Shown: piece after piece, positions 1-8,103 of the stretch
Position numbering within the stretch: the stretch's first letter is position 1
Layout of the letters: every line of letters starts with the position of its first letter
NCBI GenBank assembly: GCA_904501715.1
Contig: CAJGCD010000028.1
Location: forward strand, 1 to 19,807
Direction: 5' to 3'
Source: an uncultured Clostridia bacterium
Lineage (GTDB): Bacteria; Bacillota; Clostridia; Oscillospirales; CAG-272
Length of the DNA stretch: 19,807 bases
The notes under the pieces: model-generated
The model's database searches: none
The model's input: only the letters and a program-made list of their open reading frames with translations
Told to the model about the DNA's origin: nothing
Position numbers and translations under genes: made by a program

Positions 1-1452
1 GAGAGCTATATTCCCGGTTCGACCTTCAAAATAATAACCTCTTCGATGGCACTTGAGGAAAAGAAGGTCAGTCTTACAGAAGGAGTAAATTGCCCCGGAC
101 ATAAGACGATATTCGGTGAGACTATACACTGTCACGAGAGAGAAGGTCACGGAACGCTCTCCTTTGCGCAGGGCTTACAGCAGTCCTGTAACGTATGGTT
201 TATGACCTTGGGTGAGCGTATAGGTATAGAGAGATATCAGGATTACGTAGAGGCCTTCGGATATACCGAAAAAACCGGAATAGACCTTCCGGGTGAGGGA
301 AACAGTATTTTTAATTCCGAAATGACCGAGCTTGACCTTGCTATATACGCCTTCGGTCAGAACTTTAACGTAACACCAATACAGCAGATAACCGCGGTGG
401 CGTCGGTAGCCAACGGCGGAACGTTGCTTACTCCGTATCTTGTAGAGCAGATAAGTGACGATGCGGGAAATATAATATTTCAGCACGATACACAGGTGAA
501 ACGCGAAACTGTCAGCGAGGAGACCTGCAAGCTGATATCCGAGATACTTGAAGAGGGTGTTTCGGGAGCGGGAGGCGCGAAAAACGCCTACGTTTCGGGA
601 TACAGAGTAGCCGCTAAGACGGGTACGTCCGAAAAGAAGGAAAGAGAATGTCCTCTTTGCGGATACACGGGAAAGCCGAAGCATTTAGAGTGTCCTGACT
701 GCGGAAGCGATAAGGTTTCGGAAGGTACGGACGATAAAAAGAACCTATATATATGCGGTGATTGCGGTCACGAAGCTAAAAAAACTAACTTTATTGAAAT
801 TTATATTTGCAGTATTTGCGAGTACACGGGTGAGAAGGTCGAATTTGCCGAGAGTGAGCAGTACGTTTGCTCCACGGTGGCGTATGCTCCCGCAGACGAT
901 CCTCAGATAGCCGTAATAATAATGGTAGACGAACCGCAGGGCTACGGCCTTTACGGAAGTACGGTTGCCGCGCCCTACGTTGCGAACGTTCTGGAAAACG
1001 CTATGCCCTACCTTGGAATTGAAGCAATATATACCGATGCCGAGCTTGCGAAAATGGCAACCAAGGCAGGAAGCTATAAGGGCTGGTCGGTAGAGCGCGC
1101 TATTGAATATATCGAGCGTGCGGGACTTGATTATAAGGTCATAGGAAACGGCGAGGTGGTAAAATCTCAAATGCCCGCCGCAGGTACATATATAGAAAAG
1201 ATTTCGGGCAAGATAGTGCTGTACACAGAGGGAAGTCCCGATGAAATGGTCAGCGTTCCAAACCTTAGCGGTATGGTGGCTATGACCGCAAATCAGGCAC
1301 TTGTAAATCTTGATTTGAATATAAAGATAGAGGGTAGCGCAAGCTATCTTTCGGGTACGGGATACAGAGTGGTATCCCAGTCGGTTCCCGCGGGAACTAA
1401 AGTAGCTAAGGGAACGGTAGTAACCGTAACCTTTGTTAAAAAGGGCTCTTAA
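1..1452 (+). CDS. spoVD: Class B penicillin-binding protein (SpoVD/FtsI type), 5' truncated, with zinc-ribbon-like insert and two PASTA domains
   Basis: This is a peptidoglycan D,D-transpeptidase acting outside the membrane at the septum or in the forespore intermembrane space. The frame is open from base 1, so the N-terminal anchor and dimerisation domain lie upstream; the ATG at 46 is internal, because the active-site SxxK motif (STFK, fragment residues 7-10) precedes it. The SxN motif is SCN (62-64) and the KTG motif is at 206-208. Cys44 and Cys63 are 19 residues apart, matching the redox-controlled Cys pair I recall for Bacillus SpoVD, which favours SpoVD over FtsI. Right after KTGT, about 75 residues (about 212-287) are inserted with four CxxC motifs (Cys217/220, 231/234, 252/255, 270/273). 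The transpeptidase fold then resumes at YAPADDPQ. Two PASTA-like repeats form the C-terminus (about 355-483). It heads the dcw operon, 52 nt before murE. Whether it serves division, sporulation or both is inferred only. Confidence 0.9.
   Translation, partial: ESYIPGSTFKIITSSMALEEKKVSLTEGVNCPGHKTIFGETIHCHEREGHGTLSFAQGLQQSCNVWFMTLGERIGIERYQDYVEAFGYTEKTGIDLPGEGNSIFNSEMTELDLAIYAFGQNFNVTPIQQITAVASVANGGTLLTPYLVEQISDDAGNIIFQHDTQVKRETVSEETCKLISEILEEGVSGAGGAKNAYVSGYRVAAKTGTSEKKERECPLCGYTGKPKHLECPDCGSDKVSEGTDDKKNLYICGDCGHEAKKTNFIEIYICSICEYTGEKVEFAESEQYVCSTVAYAPADDPQIAVIIMVDEPQGYGLYGSTVAAPYVANVLENAMPYLGIEAIYTDAELAKMATKAGSYKGWSVERAIEYIERAGLDYKVIGNGEVVKSQMPAAGTYIEKISGKIVLYTEGSPDEMVSVPNLSGMVAMTANQALVNLDLNIKIEGSASYLSGTGYRVVSQSVPAGTKVAKGTVVTVTFVKKGS
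634..861 (+). other. Eight-cysteine double zinc-ribbon-like insert inside the transpeptidase domain
   Basis: In-frame segment of the PBP between the KTGT strand and the strand leading to YAPADDP, a position equivalent to the beta3-beta4 loop of class B PBPs. It holds CPLC (nt 649-660), CPDC (691-702), CGDC (754-765) and CSIC (808-819). The outer motifs share the pattern CxxCxYTG and the inner ones the pattern CxDCG, giving an A-B-B'-A' order. Zinc or another metal as ligand is inferred from the paired CxxC spacing. Confidence 0.8.
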
Positions 1453-1494
1453 GCTCGGCGCGTGCGCCACGGAAGTTGAAGTATAACGATTTTC

Positions 1495-1499
1495 GGGGG
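1495..1499 (+). promoter_or_regulatory. Ribosome binding site deciding the murE start
   Basis: GGGGG lies 5 nt before the ATG at 1505. An in-frame GTG at 1499 overlaps this site and so is an unlikely start. Confidence 0.5.
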
Positions 1500-1504
1500 T
1501 GCGT

Positions 1505-2989
1505 ATGCGTTTTGAAGAAATTCTTTTTGACGCGGGTCTTGAATGTCCCGCGGGACTCGGGAATAAGATATGCTCGGGTGTGGTTACCGATTCAAGAAAG
1601 GTAACTAAAGGTTGTATTTTTGTCTGCATTTGCGGCTCGGTGTGTGACGGACACGATCATATCGAGGAAGCAATCAAGGCGGGCGCTTCGGTTATAGTTG
1701 CAGAGAATGTGCGTGGCGTGTGTGTGGGTGGTGCCGCAATAATTCTTGTTGAAAACACAAGGCTAACGGCTTCTTTGCTCTATAACTCGTGGTTTGGCTC
1801 GCCTGCGGCAGACCTCAGGATAATAGGGGTTACGGGAACTAACGGAAAGACCTCCACAGCCCTTATGATGCTCAGCATTTTCGAGGAGGCAGGATATCCA
1901 TGCGGCTTTTTGGGGACTGTTGGGTATATGTCGGTGGGACGGCGTATCATAGCCGAAGCCGAGATGACTACCCCCGACCCAATGACGCTGTACTCTGCCT
2001 TGGCGCAGATGAAGAAGGATGGAGCGGAGTACGTTTTTATGGAGGTCAGCTCTCACTCTTTGGCGCAGAGCAGAGTCGGAGCAATAAGCTTTGATACTGC
2101 TGTCTTTACTAATCTCAGTGAGGATCATCTTGATTTTCACGGAGATATGGAGAGCTATTATAAGGCTAAGGAAATATTGTTTTCTCAATGCCGTCGGGCG
2201 GTCATAAATATTGATGACGCGGCGGGAGGGCGGCTTTTTCGCTCTTTAGAGGATAGCCGTGCGGATAAAAAAAGCTGTTCTCTTGAGGAGGGGGACTTTT
2301 GCGCTCTTATGCCAAGACCCATAGGCTCATTGGGAAGCGAATACGCGCTGAAAACCGCGAGCGGTCTGCATAGGGTATTTTTGCCCCTCGCGGGAGAATT
2401 TCAGATAATGAACTCCTTACAGGCGGCGGCGGTAGCGCTTATGCACGGCATACCCATAGATAGGATACGCAGGGCATTCGCCGCTATGAAGGGCATATCG
2501 GGTAGAATGGAGCCCTTTAGAGGGCACGAAAAACAGAATTTTGATATTTTTATAGATTACGCGCATACTCCCGACGCGCTCGAAAAGCTGCTCAGAAGCG
2601 TCAGAGCATTTAAGGACGATAAGGCAAGAGTTATTCTTCTGTTCGGCTGCGGAGGAGAGCGCGAAAAGGAAAAGAGAAGTATGATGGGGCAGATAGCCTC
2701 ACGCTTGGCTGACTTTACCATAGTGACCTCGGATAATCCCAGAGGCGAGAAGCCCGAGGAAATAATATCCGACATACTTAAGGGAATAGACAAGGAAAAG
2801 CCTTATGCTGTTATTGAGGACCGCAGAAGTGCCATAGAGTACGCTGTATGTACATACGCGAGGCGAGGGGATATCCTGCTGCTTGCGGGGAAGGGACATG
2901 AGACCTACCAGATAGACGGAGCGGGAAAGCATCCCTTTGACGAAAGAGAGATAGCAAGAGAAGCTTTAAGTAAGCTTTACGATAAATGA
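1505..2989 (+). CDS. murE: UDP-MurNAc-tripeptide synthetase, meso-DAP-adding type
   Basis: Cytoplasmic ATP-dependent ligase that adds the third stem-peptide residue to UDP-MurNAc-L-Ala-D-Glu. The 494-residue length is normal for MurE. An N-terminal uridine-binding domain (about 1-100) is followed by the Mur ligase P-loop GVTGTNGKTST (108-118), the central domain with the EVSSHSL segment, and a C-terminal domain. The DNPR motif at 410-413 is the signature known to select meso-diaminopimelate rather than lysine, so DAP-type peptidoglycan is predicted. I chose the ATG at 1505 over the GTG at 1499 because the GGGGG site is correctly spaced only for the ATG. It lies between the PBP and murF (30-nt gap) and is presumably co-transcribed with both. 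Confidence 0.95.
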   Translation: MRFEEILFDAGLECPAGLGNKICSGVVTDSRKVTKGCIFVCICGSVCDGHDHIEEAIKAGASVIVAENVRGVCVGGAAIILVENTRLTASLLYNSWFGSPAADLRIIGVTGTNGKTSTALMMLSIFEEAGYPCGFLGTVGYMSVGRRIIAEAEMTTPDPMTLYSALAQMKKDGAEYVFMEVSSHSLAQSRVGAISFDTAVFTNLSEDHLDFHGDMESYYKAKEILFSQCRRAVINIDDAAGGRLFRSLEDSRADKKSCSLEEGDFCALMPRPIGSLGSEYALKTASGLHRVFLPLAGEFQIMNSLQAAAVALMHGIPIDRIRRAFAAMKGISGRMEPFRGHEKQNFDIFIDYAHTPDALEKLLRSVRAFKDDKARVILLFGCGGEREKEKRSMMGQIASRLADFTIVTSDNPRGEKPEEIISDILKGIDKEKPYAVIEDRRSAIEYAVCTYARRGDILLLAGKGHETYQIDGAGKHPFDEREIAREALSKLYDK

Positions 2990-3019
2990 GATTTAACGAA
3001 AGGGAAAGGAAGGAAAGAG

Positions 3020-4474
3020 ATGAAGGTTAACGTTGGCTGTAACGCTTTGACAATGTCCGAGCTTGCTAATATTTGCGGCGGTATGCTTTGCTATGCGGGT
3101 GGAGAGACCAATCGTGACGTACCGTTCAGATCTGTTTGTACCGACTCGCGCGAAACAGAGAGAGATTCACTCTTTGTAGCCTTGGGCGGAGCCCGCGTTG
3201 ACGGACACGACTATATACATGCGGCTCTTTCTCTCGGAAGCGAGTGCGTTCTTTGCGAGCGTATTCCCGAAGCGTTGAACGATAGAAAATACGTAGCCCT
3301 TGTGGTTAACGATACTCTTAAGGCTGTGGGAGAGCTTGCAAAGGCATACGACCGCAGAATTAACAATAAAAAGGTAGCAATTACGGGCAGTGTGGGAAAG
3401 ACCACAACAAAGGAATTTGTAGCGGCAGTGCTTTCCGAAAATCTCCGTTTGCATAAGACAGAGGGTAACTATAACAGCACTATCGGTATGCCTCTTTCAT
3501 TGCTTACTATGAGAAACGATACCGAGGTATCTGTTCTTGAAATGGGTATGAGCAATCTGGGAGAGATAGAGTATCTTTCCAGAATAGCCGAGCCCGACAT
3601 AGCTATAATAACGAATATTGGCTCTTCCCATATGGAATATCTGGGAAGCAGAGAAAATATAAGCCGCGCTAAGCTTGAGATAGTAAAGGGACTTAAGGCG
3701 GGCGGAATCGTGCTTCTTAACGGCGACGAGCCGCTTTTGCGCAACCGAGAGGAGCTTGACGGAAAGAATTTCAGATACGTTGGCTTTGCAGAGGACTGCC
3801 ATTTCAAGGCGCAGAACGTGCGCTATTCTATGGGCAGAACTGTATTTGATATTTGCTATGATGGAAAGCTTATAGAAAACGTAACCATTCCCGCTATGGG
3901 TAACCATAACGTTTACGCTGCACTCTTTGCTTATGCGGTAGGCGTAAATATGGGGCTTTCCGATGATGCTATATGCCACGGTCTTGCTTGCTTCAAGGCG
4001 GTGGGAATGCGCCAGAATATCTATGATATCGGTGATATTACTGTTATAGAGGACTGCTATAACGCAAGCCCCGAGTCTATGAAGGCGGCTATCCGTGTTC
4101 TTGACGAGATAGTAAGACAGAAGCAGTGCGGAAGAATGACTGCGCTTCTTGGAGATATGTATGAGCTTGGCGCAAACGAGGGTGCTTTCCACGAGGAAGT
4201 TGGAATGGAATTTGCCAGACGCGGGGGAGCGGCACTCTTTACCTTTGGTCAACTTGCCGATATGATAGCTAACGGAGCAGTTCTTGGGGGAATGTCCTGC
4301 GAGAATATTTACAGAAACTGTAACGTAAGATGTCCCGAAATAAGCGGTGAGATGCTTCTACACGCTCTCCGTCCCGGTGATACGCTTCTTGTTAAAGCGA
4401 GCCGCGGTGCAGCCGCTGAGAGAGTCCTCAGATATTTAGAGGAAAATCAAGACAGACTTTTGGGCTTGAAGTAA
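3020..4474 (+). CDS. murF: UDP-MurNAc-tripeptide--D-Ala-D-Ala ligase
   Basis: Cytoplasmic Mur ligase that attaches the D-Ala-D-Ala dipeptide to complete the UDP-MurNAc-pentapeptide. It has 484 residues, a little longer than the usual 450-460. The N-terminal domain carries the CTDSRE segment and the VDGHDYI segment typical of MurE/MurF. The P-loop TGSVGKTTT begins at about residue 122, EMGMSNLGEI and NIGSSH follow in the central domain, and DCYNASPESM is the MurF-characteristic segment of the C-terminal half. The start has a purine-rich site (AAGGAAGGAAAG) directly upstream. It sits 30 nt after murE and 16 nt before mraY in the same operon. Confidence 0.96.
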   Translation: MKVNVGCNALTMSELANICGGMLCYAGGETNRDVPFRSVCTDSRETERDSLFVALGGARVDGHDYIHAALSLGSECVLCERIPEALNDRKYVALVVNDTLKAVGELAKAYDRRINNKKVAITGSVGKTTTKEFVAAVLSENLRLHKTEGNYNSTIGMPLSLLTMRNDTEVSVLEMGMSNLGEIEYLSRIAEPDIAIITNIGSSHMEYLGSRENISRAKLEIVKGLKAGGIVLLNGDEPLLRNREELDGKNFRYVGFAEDCHFKAQNVRYSMGRTVFDICYDGKLIENVTIPAMGNHNVYAALFAYAVGVNMGLSDDAICHGLACFKAVGMRQNIYDIGDITVIEDCYNASPESMKAAIRVLDEIVRQKQCGRMTALLGDMYELGANEGAFHEEVGMEFARRGGAALFTFGQLADMIANGAVLGGMSCENIYRNCNVRCPEISGEMLLHALRPGDTLLVKASRGAAAERVLRYLEENQDRLLGLK

Positions 4475-4490
4475 GGCGGTATAAAAGTAA

Positions 4491-5483
4491 ATGTTTAATG
4501 AAATGTTGACAGAATTTGTCATAGCGGGGGTATCGTCGTTTTTACTTACGGTGATACTCTCCCGTTGTATTATTCCTATTTTAGTAGCAAAAAAAGCAGG
4601 TCAGCCCATACGCAAAGAAGGGCCTCAATCACATATGAGCAAGGCGGGAACTCCCACTATGGGAGGAATAGCCTTTATTCTGGCAATAGCTATGGCGCTT
4701 ACAGGTATCAGTATATGGTATGCTATAAGCGCTAAGCAGAACGAGCTTATCCCTATGGCGCTTACTATGGCACTTGCCGTGATGAATGGTATGATAGGCT
4801 TTTTTGACGACTACAAAAAGCTTGTGAAGAAGGAGAACGAGGGGCTGAAGGCAGGGCAGAAGTTTTCACTTCAGGTGCTTGCGGCAATAGCTTACGTAGT
4901 TTTGCTTAAGGTTCTCGGGTATATAGATACGTCACTTCATATCCCATTTACGACTATAAACGTAGAGCTTGGTGTAGTCTACTATATCTTTGCTGTAATC
5001 CTTATAGTCGGTGTAGTTAACAGCGTAAATCTTACCGACGGGCTTGACGGACTTGCGTCAACGATTACCTTGGTGGTGGCTGTATTCTTCTCAATCTTGG
5101 CGTTTTCTTATCTTGATTCCTCATTGGCAATGATATCCGCAGTTCTTGTGGGAGCAATGCTGGGCTTTTTAATATTCAACCATCATCCCGCAAAGGTATT
5201 TATGGGAGATACGGGCTCGCTCTTCTTGGGAGGAGCGGTAACTGGTGCGGCGTTTATGATAAACGAGCCTATGATAATAATAATCGCGGGCGGAGTTTAC
5301 GTATTTGAGGCTGTATCGGTCATATTGCAGGTAGGATTTTATAAGATGACGCATAAGCGTATCTTTAAATGTGCCCCCGTTCATCATCATTTTGAGGCGT
5401 GCGGCTGGTCGGAGGTAAAGGTAGTTATTGTATTTTCGCTTGTTACAGCGGCATTGTGCGCGCTTGCGTGGTTTGGTATATAA
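4491..5483 (+). CDS. mraY: Phospho-N-acetylmuramoyl-pentapeptide transferase
   Basis: Polytopic membrane enzyme that transfers phospho-MurNAc-pentapeptide from UDP to undecaprenyl phosphate, making lipid I. The 330 residues contain about ten hydrophobic helices. Diagnostic motifs are the Asp-Asp pair of FFDDYKK (Asp106/107), NLTDGLDGLA (180-189), FMGDTGSLFLGG, and the histidine cluster APVHHHFE (His298-300). The site AAGGCGG lies about 12 nt before the ATG. It follows murF by 16 nt. In most dcw clusters murD comes next, but here ftsW begins about 41 nt later, so MurD must be encoded elsewhere. Confidence 0.97.
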   Translation: MFNEMLTEFVIAGVSSFLLTVILSRCIIPILVAKKAGQPIRKEGPQSHMSKAGTPTMGGIAFILAIAMALTGISIWYAISAKQNELIPMALTMALAVMNGMIGFFDDYKKLVKKENEGLKAGQKFSLQVLAAIAYVVLLKVLGYIDTSLHIPFTTINVELGVVYYIFAVILIVGVVNSVNLTDGLDGLASTITLVVAVFFSILAFSYLDSSLAMISAVLVGAMLGFLIFNHHPAKVFMGDTGSLFLGGAVTGAAFMINEPMIIIIAGGVYVFEAVSVILQVGFYKMTHKRIFKCAPVHHHFEACGWSEVKVVIVFSLVTAALCALAWFGI

Positions 5484-5510
5484 TCTCATAAAAATAAAAT
5501 AATTTAGGCA

Positions 5511-5516
5511 GGGAGG
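5511..5516 (+). promoter_or_regulatory. Ribosome binding site deciding the ftsW start
   Basis: GGGAGG stands 8 nt before a TTG at 5525. A GTG at 5516 overlaps the site and cannot use it, and a TTG at 5519 is too close. A second plausible site, AGAGAGG (5624-5630), precedes an in-frame ATG at 5636. Confidence 0.6.
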
Positions 5517-5524
5517 TGTTGATT

Positions 5525-6826
5525 TTGGAAGATAAAAACGAAAAACAAGATCAAAATCTGCCTGCTTTTGACGTTAAGGAAAAGAAATCTCTTAAGATAA
5601 GAATAAAGAGCGCTCTCGAAAAAAGAGAGGAAGATATGGCGATAAATGACGTCATATTTACAGAAAAGCTTACACCGGCAGAGCCTGATGATGAGACAAA
5701 GCCGCTTAATAAGGGAAGCGTTGATATGTGGTTTCTTTTGTGGACTATGCTGCTTATCTGCTTTGGAGCGGTAATGTCTTACAGTGCCAGTGCGGTATAT
5801 GCTGAGAAAAATTACGACAGCGCCACCTACTTTTTGTGGAGATACATAATCTTTACCGTAGCATCGGTAGCCGTTACGGCAGTATTCGTGGCACTTGCCA
5901 GACCTTGGTTCTGGAGATTATTCGGGGTGGGCTCGTACATAGCGGCTATTCTTCTGCTGATATTGGTTATATTTATAGGCGATACGGGAGGAGGAGCGCA
6001 AAGATGGATAGAGGTAGGACCAATAACCATTCAGCCCTCGGAGATAGCGAAAATGGCTGTGGTAATGGTGCTTGCTCTGTATATGTCGAAATATGAAAAG
6101 CAGATAAATTCTACCCATAAATTCGGCGGTAATTTTAAGCACGGCTTTTTCGTGCCTATGATAATAATAGGAATACTCTGCGCCCTGATAATCCTTCAGC
6201 CTCACCTTTCGGGAACCATAATCGTCGGTCTTATCGGAGTGATGGTAATGTTTCTGGCGGGAACTCGAATAAAGTGGCTTGCCATATTCGTAGGTATCAT
6301 CGGGGTCGTGGGAATACTGTTTATTTCCTTCTTCGGATACTCTATGGAGCGAGTACAGATATGGCTGAATATTGATAGCGTTGACCCACTTGGAGAGGCG
6401 TGGCAGACGCTTCAGGGACTTTACGCAATTGGCTCGGGCGGATTTTTTGGACTTGGACTTGGAAGCAGCCGACAGAAATTCGGATACGTTTCTCAGCCTC
6501 AGAACGACTTTATATTTACCATCATATGTGAGGAGCTGGGCTTTGTAGGCGCGTTTGTGCTGGTGTTCCTTTTCGGACTATTGGTGTGGAGAGGTATAAA
6601 GATAGGCAGAAACGCTCCCGATAAGTTTTGCGCCCTTGTAGTGTGGGGGCTTACTCTTAAGATAGCCTTGCAGGTGCTGATGAATATAGCGGTGGTAACA
6701 AATTCAATGCCCAATACGGGAATATCGCTGCCATTCTTCAGCTCGGGAGGCTCATCGCTCATGCTCCAGATATTTGAGGTAGGCATAATCCTTTCCATAT
6801 CAAGATTTTCAACACAGAAAAAATAA
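5525..6826 (+). CDS. ftsW: SEDS peptidoglycan glycosyltransferase (FtsW/SpoVE type)
   Basis: Multi-pass SEDS-family polymerase that extends glycan strands from lipid II, working with a class B PBP such as the one at the start of this operon. From the TTG at 5525 it has 433 residues. A highly charged cytoplasmic tail of about 67 residues precedes the first membrane helix (MWFLLWTMLLICFGAVM). Family motifs are GGAQRWIEVGPITIQPSEIAKM, the QPHLSGT segment, and PNTGISLPFFSSGGSSLM near the C-terminus. The start is uncertain: the TTG has a good GGGAGG site, but the ATG at 5636, also with a reasonable site, would give 396 residues, nearer the usual size. FtsW and SpoVE cannot be told apart here. It is followed by murG after 23 nt. 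Confidence 0.93.
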   Translation: MEDKNEKQDQNLPAFDVKEKKSLKIRIKSALEKREEDMAINDVIFTEKLTPAEPDDETKPLNKGSVDMWFLLWTMLLICFGAVMSYSASAVYAEKNYDSATYFLWRYIIFTVASVAVTAVFVALARPWFWRLFGVGSYIAAILLLILVIFIGDTGGGAQRWIEVGPITIQPSEIAKMAVVMVLALYMSKYEKQINSTHKFGGNFKHGFFVPMIIIGILCALIILQPHLSGTIIVGLIGVMVMFLAGTRIKWLAIFVGIIGVVGILFISFFGYSMERVQIWLNIDSVDPLGEAWQTLQGLYAIGSGGFFGLGLGSSRQKFGYVSQPQNDFIFTIICEELGFVGAFVLVFLFGLLVWRGIKIGRNAPDKFCALVVWGLTLKIALQVLMNIAVVTNSMPNTGISLPFFSSGGSSLMLQIFEVGIILSISRFSTQKK

Positions 6827-6849
6827 CTATTTAGAGGATAGGAGACATA

Positions 6850-7998
6850 ATGAGAGTATTATTTAGCGGCGGAGGCACGGGAGGGCATATCAGCCCCGCG
6901 CTTGCCATGGCTGATATAATAAAAAGTAACCTTCCCGGCTCGGAAATAGCCTTTGTGGGAACAGAATACGGAATAGAAAATTCGCTTATACCTCAGGCGG
7001 GATATAAGCTTTATCACGTTAACGTTCAGGGGATACGCCGTTCCTTTTCGCTTTCAAACGCAAAGGCACTCTATCTTGCCATGACCTCACCTATAAAGGC
7101 GAGAAAGATAATAAAGGATTTTGAGCCCGATATAGTTATAGGCACAGGCGGATATGCTTGCTGGCCCGCGCTTAAAGCTGCGGCTGATATGGGAATACCT
7201 ACAATGCTTCACGAATCGAACGCTCTTCCGGGTATGGCGGTGCGTAGATTGCAGAACAACGTAGATATCATAATGACTAATTTTGAGTCCACCAAGGAGC
7301 TGCTTTCACCCGAGGCAAAGGTCGTAAATGTGGGCAATCCCCTCCGCTCAGCGTGCAGTACGTTGACCCGTGAGCAGGCAAGAAAAAAGCTTGGTATAGG
7401 TGATGACGTAAAATTTGTTGTTCTTTCCTTTGGGGGAAGCATGGGAGCTGAGCGTGTAAACCGCGCGGCGGCTGAAATGATGGGGAATTTTGCATCTAAG
7501 CATAATGACATAATGTGCTTCCATATCGGAGGAAAAAAGAATTTTGAAAGCGCGCGAAGCTATTTTACCGCATATGGCTTGGAGCGTGACCCGAGATTTG
7601 TACTTATGGAATATACGGGAGAGCTGCCTACCTATATGGCGGCGGCGGATGCCGTGATATGCCGTGCGGGAGCTATGACACTTACAGAAATAGCTAAAAT
7701 GGGAAAGCCCTCTATAATAATTCCGTCACCAAATGTGGTTGATGACCACCAGTACAAGAATGCCAAGGCGCTTGCCGATGCGGATGCGGCGATGGTCATA
7801 TGCGAGGATGAGTTGAATGTTGACGGAAAATGTATGGTATGCGAGGCAATGGAAAGACTCTATGTGGATTCGGAGCTGCGTCGGCGAATGAGTGAAAATA
7901 TTAAAAAATTTGCAAAGCCCGATGTGGAAAAGAGCATATACGAGGCTATATGCGGATTGCTCGACAGTTATAAAAAAATAATCCCCAAGGGAGAATGA
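6850..7998 (+). CDS. murG: UDP-GlcNAc--lipid I GlcNAc transferase
   Basis: Membrane-associated GT-B glycosyltransferase that adds GlcNAc to lipid I on the cytoplasmic face to make lipid II. It has 382 residues. The N-terminal glycine-rich loop is GGGTGGHISPALA (8-20), followed by IGTGGYACWP and the HESNALPG segment. The C-terminal UDP-GlcNAc-binding half shows GGSMGAERVN, EYTGELPTYMAAAD and the CRAGAMTLTEIA signature, then DDHQYKNA. AGGAGA lies upstream of the ATG. It is the last gene of the murein operon: a strong terminator begins at its stop codon and ftsQ has its own promoter. Confidence 0.97.
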   Translation: MRVLFSGGGTGGHISPALAMADIIKSNLPGSEIAFVGTEYGIENSLIPQAGYKLYHVNVQGIRRSFSLSNAKALYLAMTSPIKARKIIKDFEPDIVIGTGGYACWPALKAAADMGIPTMLHESNALPGMAVRRLQNNVDIIMTNFESTKELLSPEAKVVNVGNPLRSACSTLTREQARKKLGIGDDVKFVVLSFGGSMGAERVNRAAAEMMGNFASKHNDIMCFHIGGKKNFESARSYFTAYGLERDPRFVLMEYTGELPTYMAAADAVICRAGAMTLTEIAKMGKPSIIIPSPNVVDDHQYKNAKALADADAAMVICEDELNVDGKCMVCEAMERLYVDSELRRRMSENIKKFAKPDVEKSIYEAICGLLDSYKKIIPKGE

Positions 7999-8028
7999 AA
8001 AAAGAGGTTGCGCCGCAACCTCTTTTTT
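7998..8028 (+). terminator. Intrinsic terminator after murG
   Basis: Stem GAGGTTG (8004-8010), loop CGCCG, stem CAACCTC (8016-8022), flanked by six A on the left and six T on the right. The hairpin starts at the last base of the murG stop codon. Confidence 0.93.
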
Positions 8029-8029
8029 A

Positions 8030-8058
8030 TTGACAAATTCTTGTGAATGATATATAAT
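8030..8058 (+). promoter_or_regulatory. Consensus sigma-A promoter of ftsQ
   Basis: TTGACA (8030-8035), a 17-nt spacer and TATAAT (8053-8058) are an exact match to the vegetative consensus. The -35 box begins two bases after the T-run of the murG terminator, and the ftsQ ATG is 46 nt downstream of the -10. Confidence 0.92.
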
Positions 8059-8103
8059 TATAATTAATAGAGCGTAGATGAAACTAAGGGTAAGGAAAAG
8101 AAG

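Noticed and set aside
634..861. The cysteine-rich PBP segment as a frameshift, a separate gene or a mobile insertion
   Set aside because: The frame is continuous, transpeptidase motifs flank it correctly, and there are no terminal repeats or target duplications around it.
1456..1468. GC-rich palindrome (GGCGCGTGCGCC) between the PBP gene and murE as a terminator
   Set aside because: There is no T-run after it and the stem is only five base pairs, so it is not a credible intrinsic terminator.
745..1629. Long open frame of 294 codons on the minus strand
   Set aside because: It lies antisense to the PBP and the start of murE, resembles no family, has no ribosome site, and reflects the codon bias of the real + strand genes.
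3497..4252. Open frame of 251 codons antisense to murF
   Set aside because: murF is intact with all motifs; the antisense product is low-complexity and unrecognisable.
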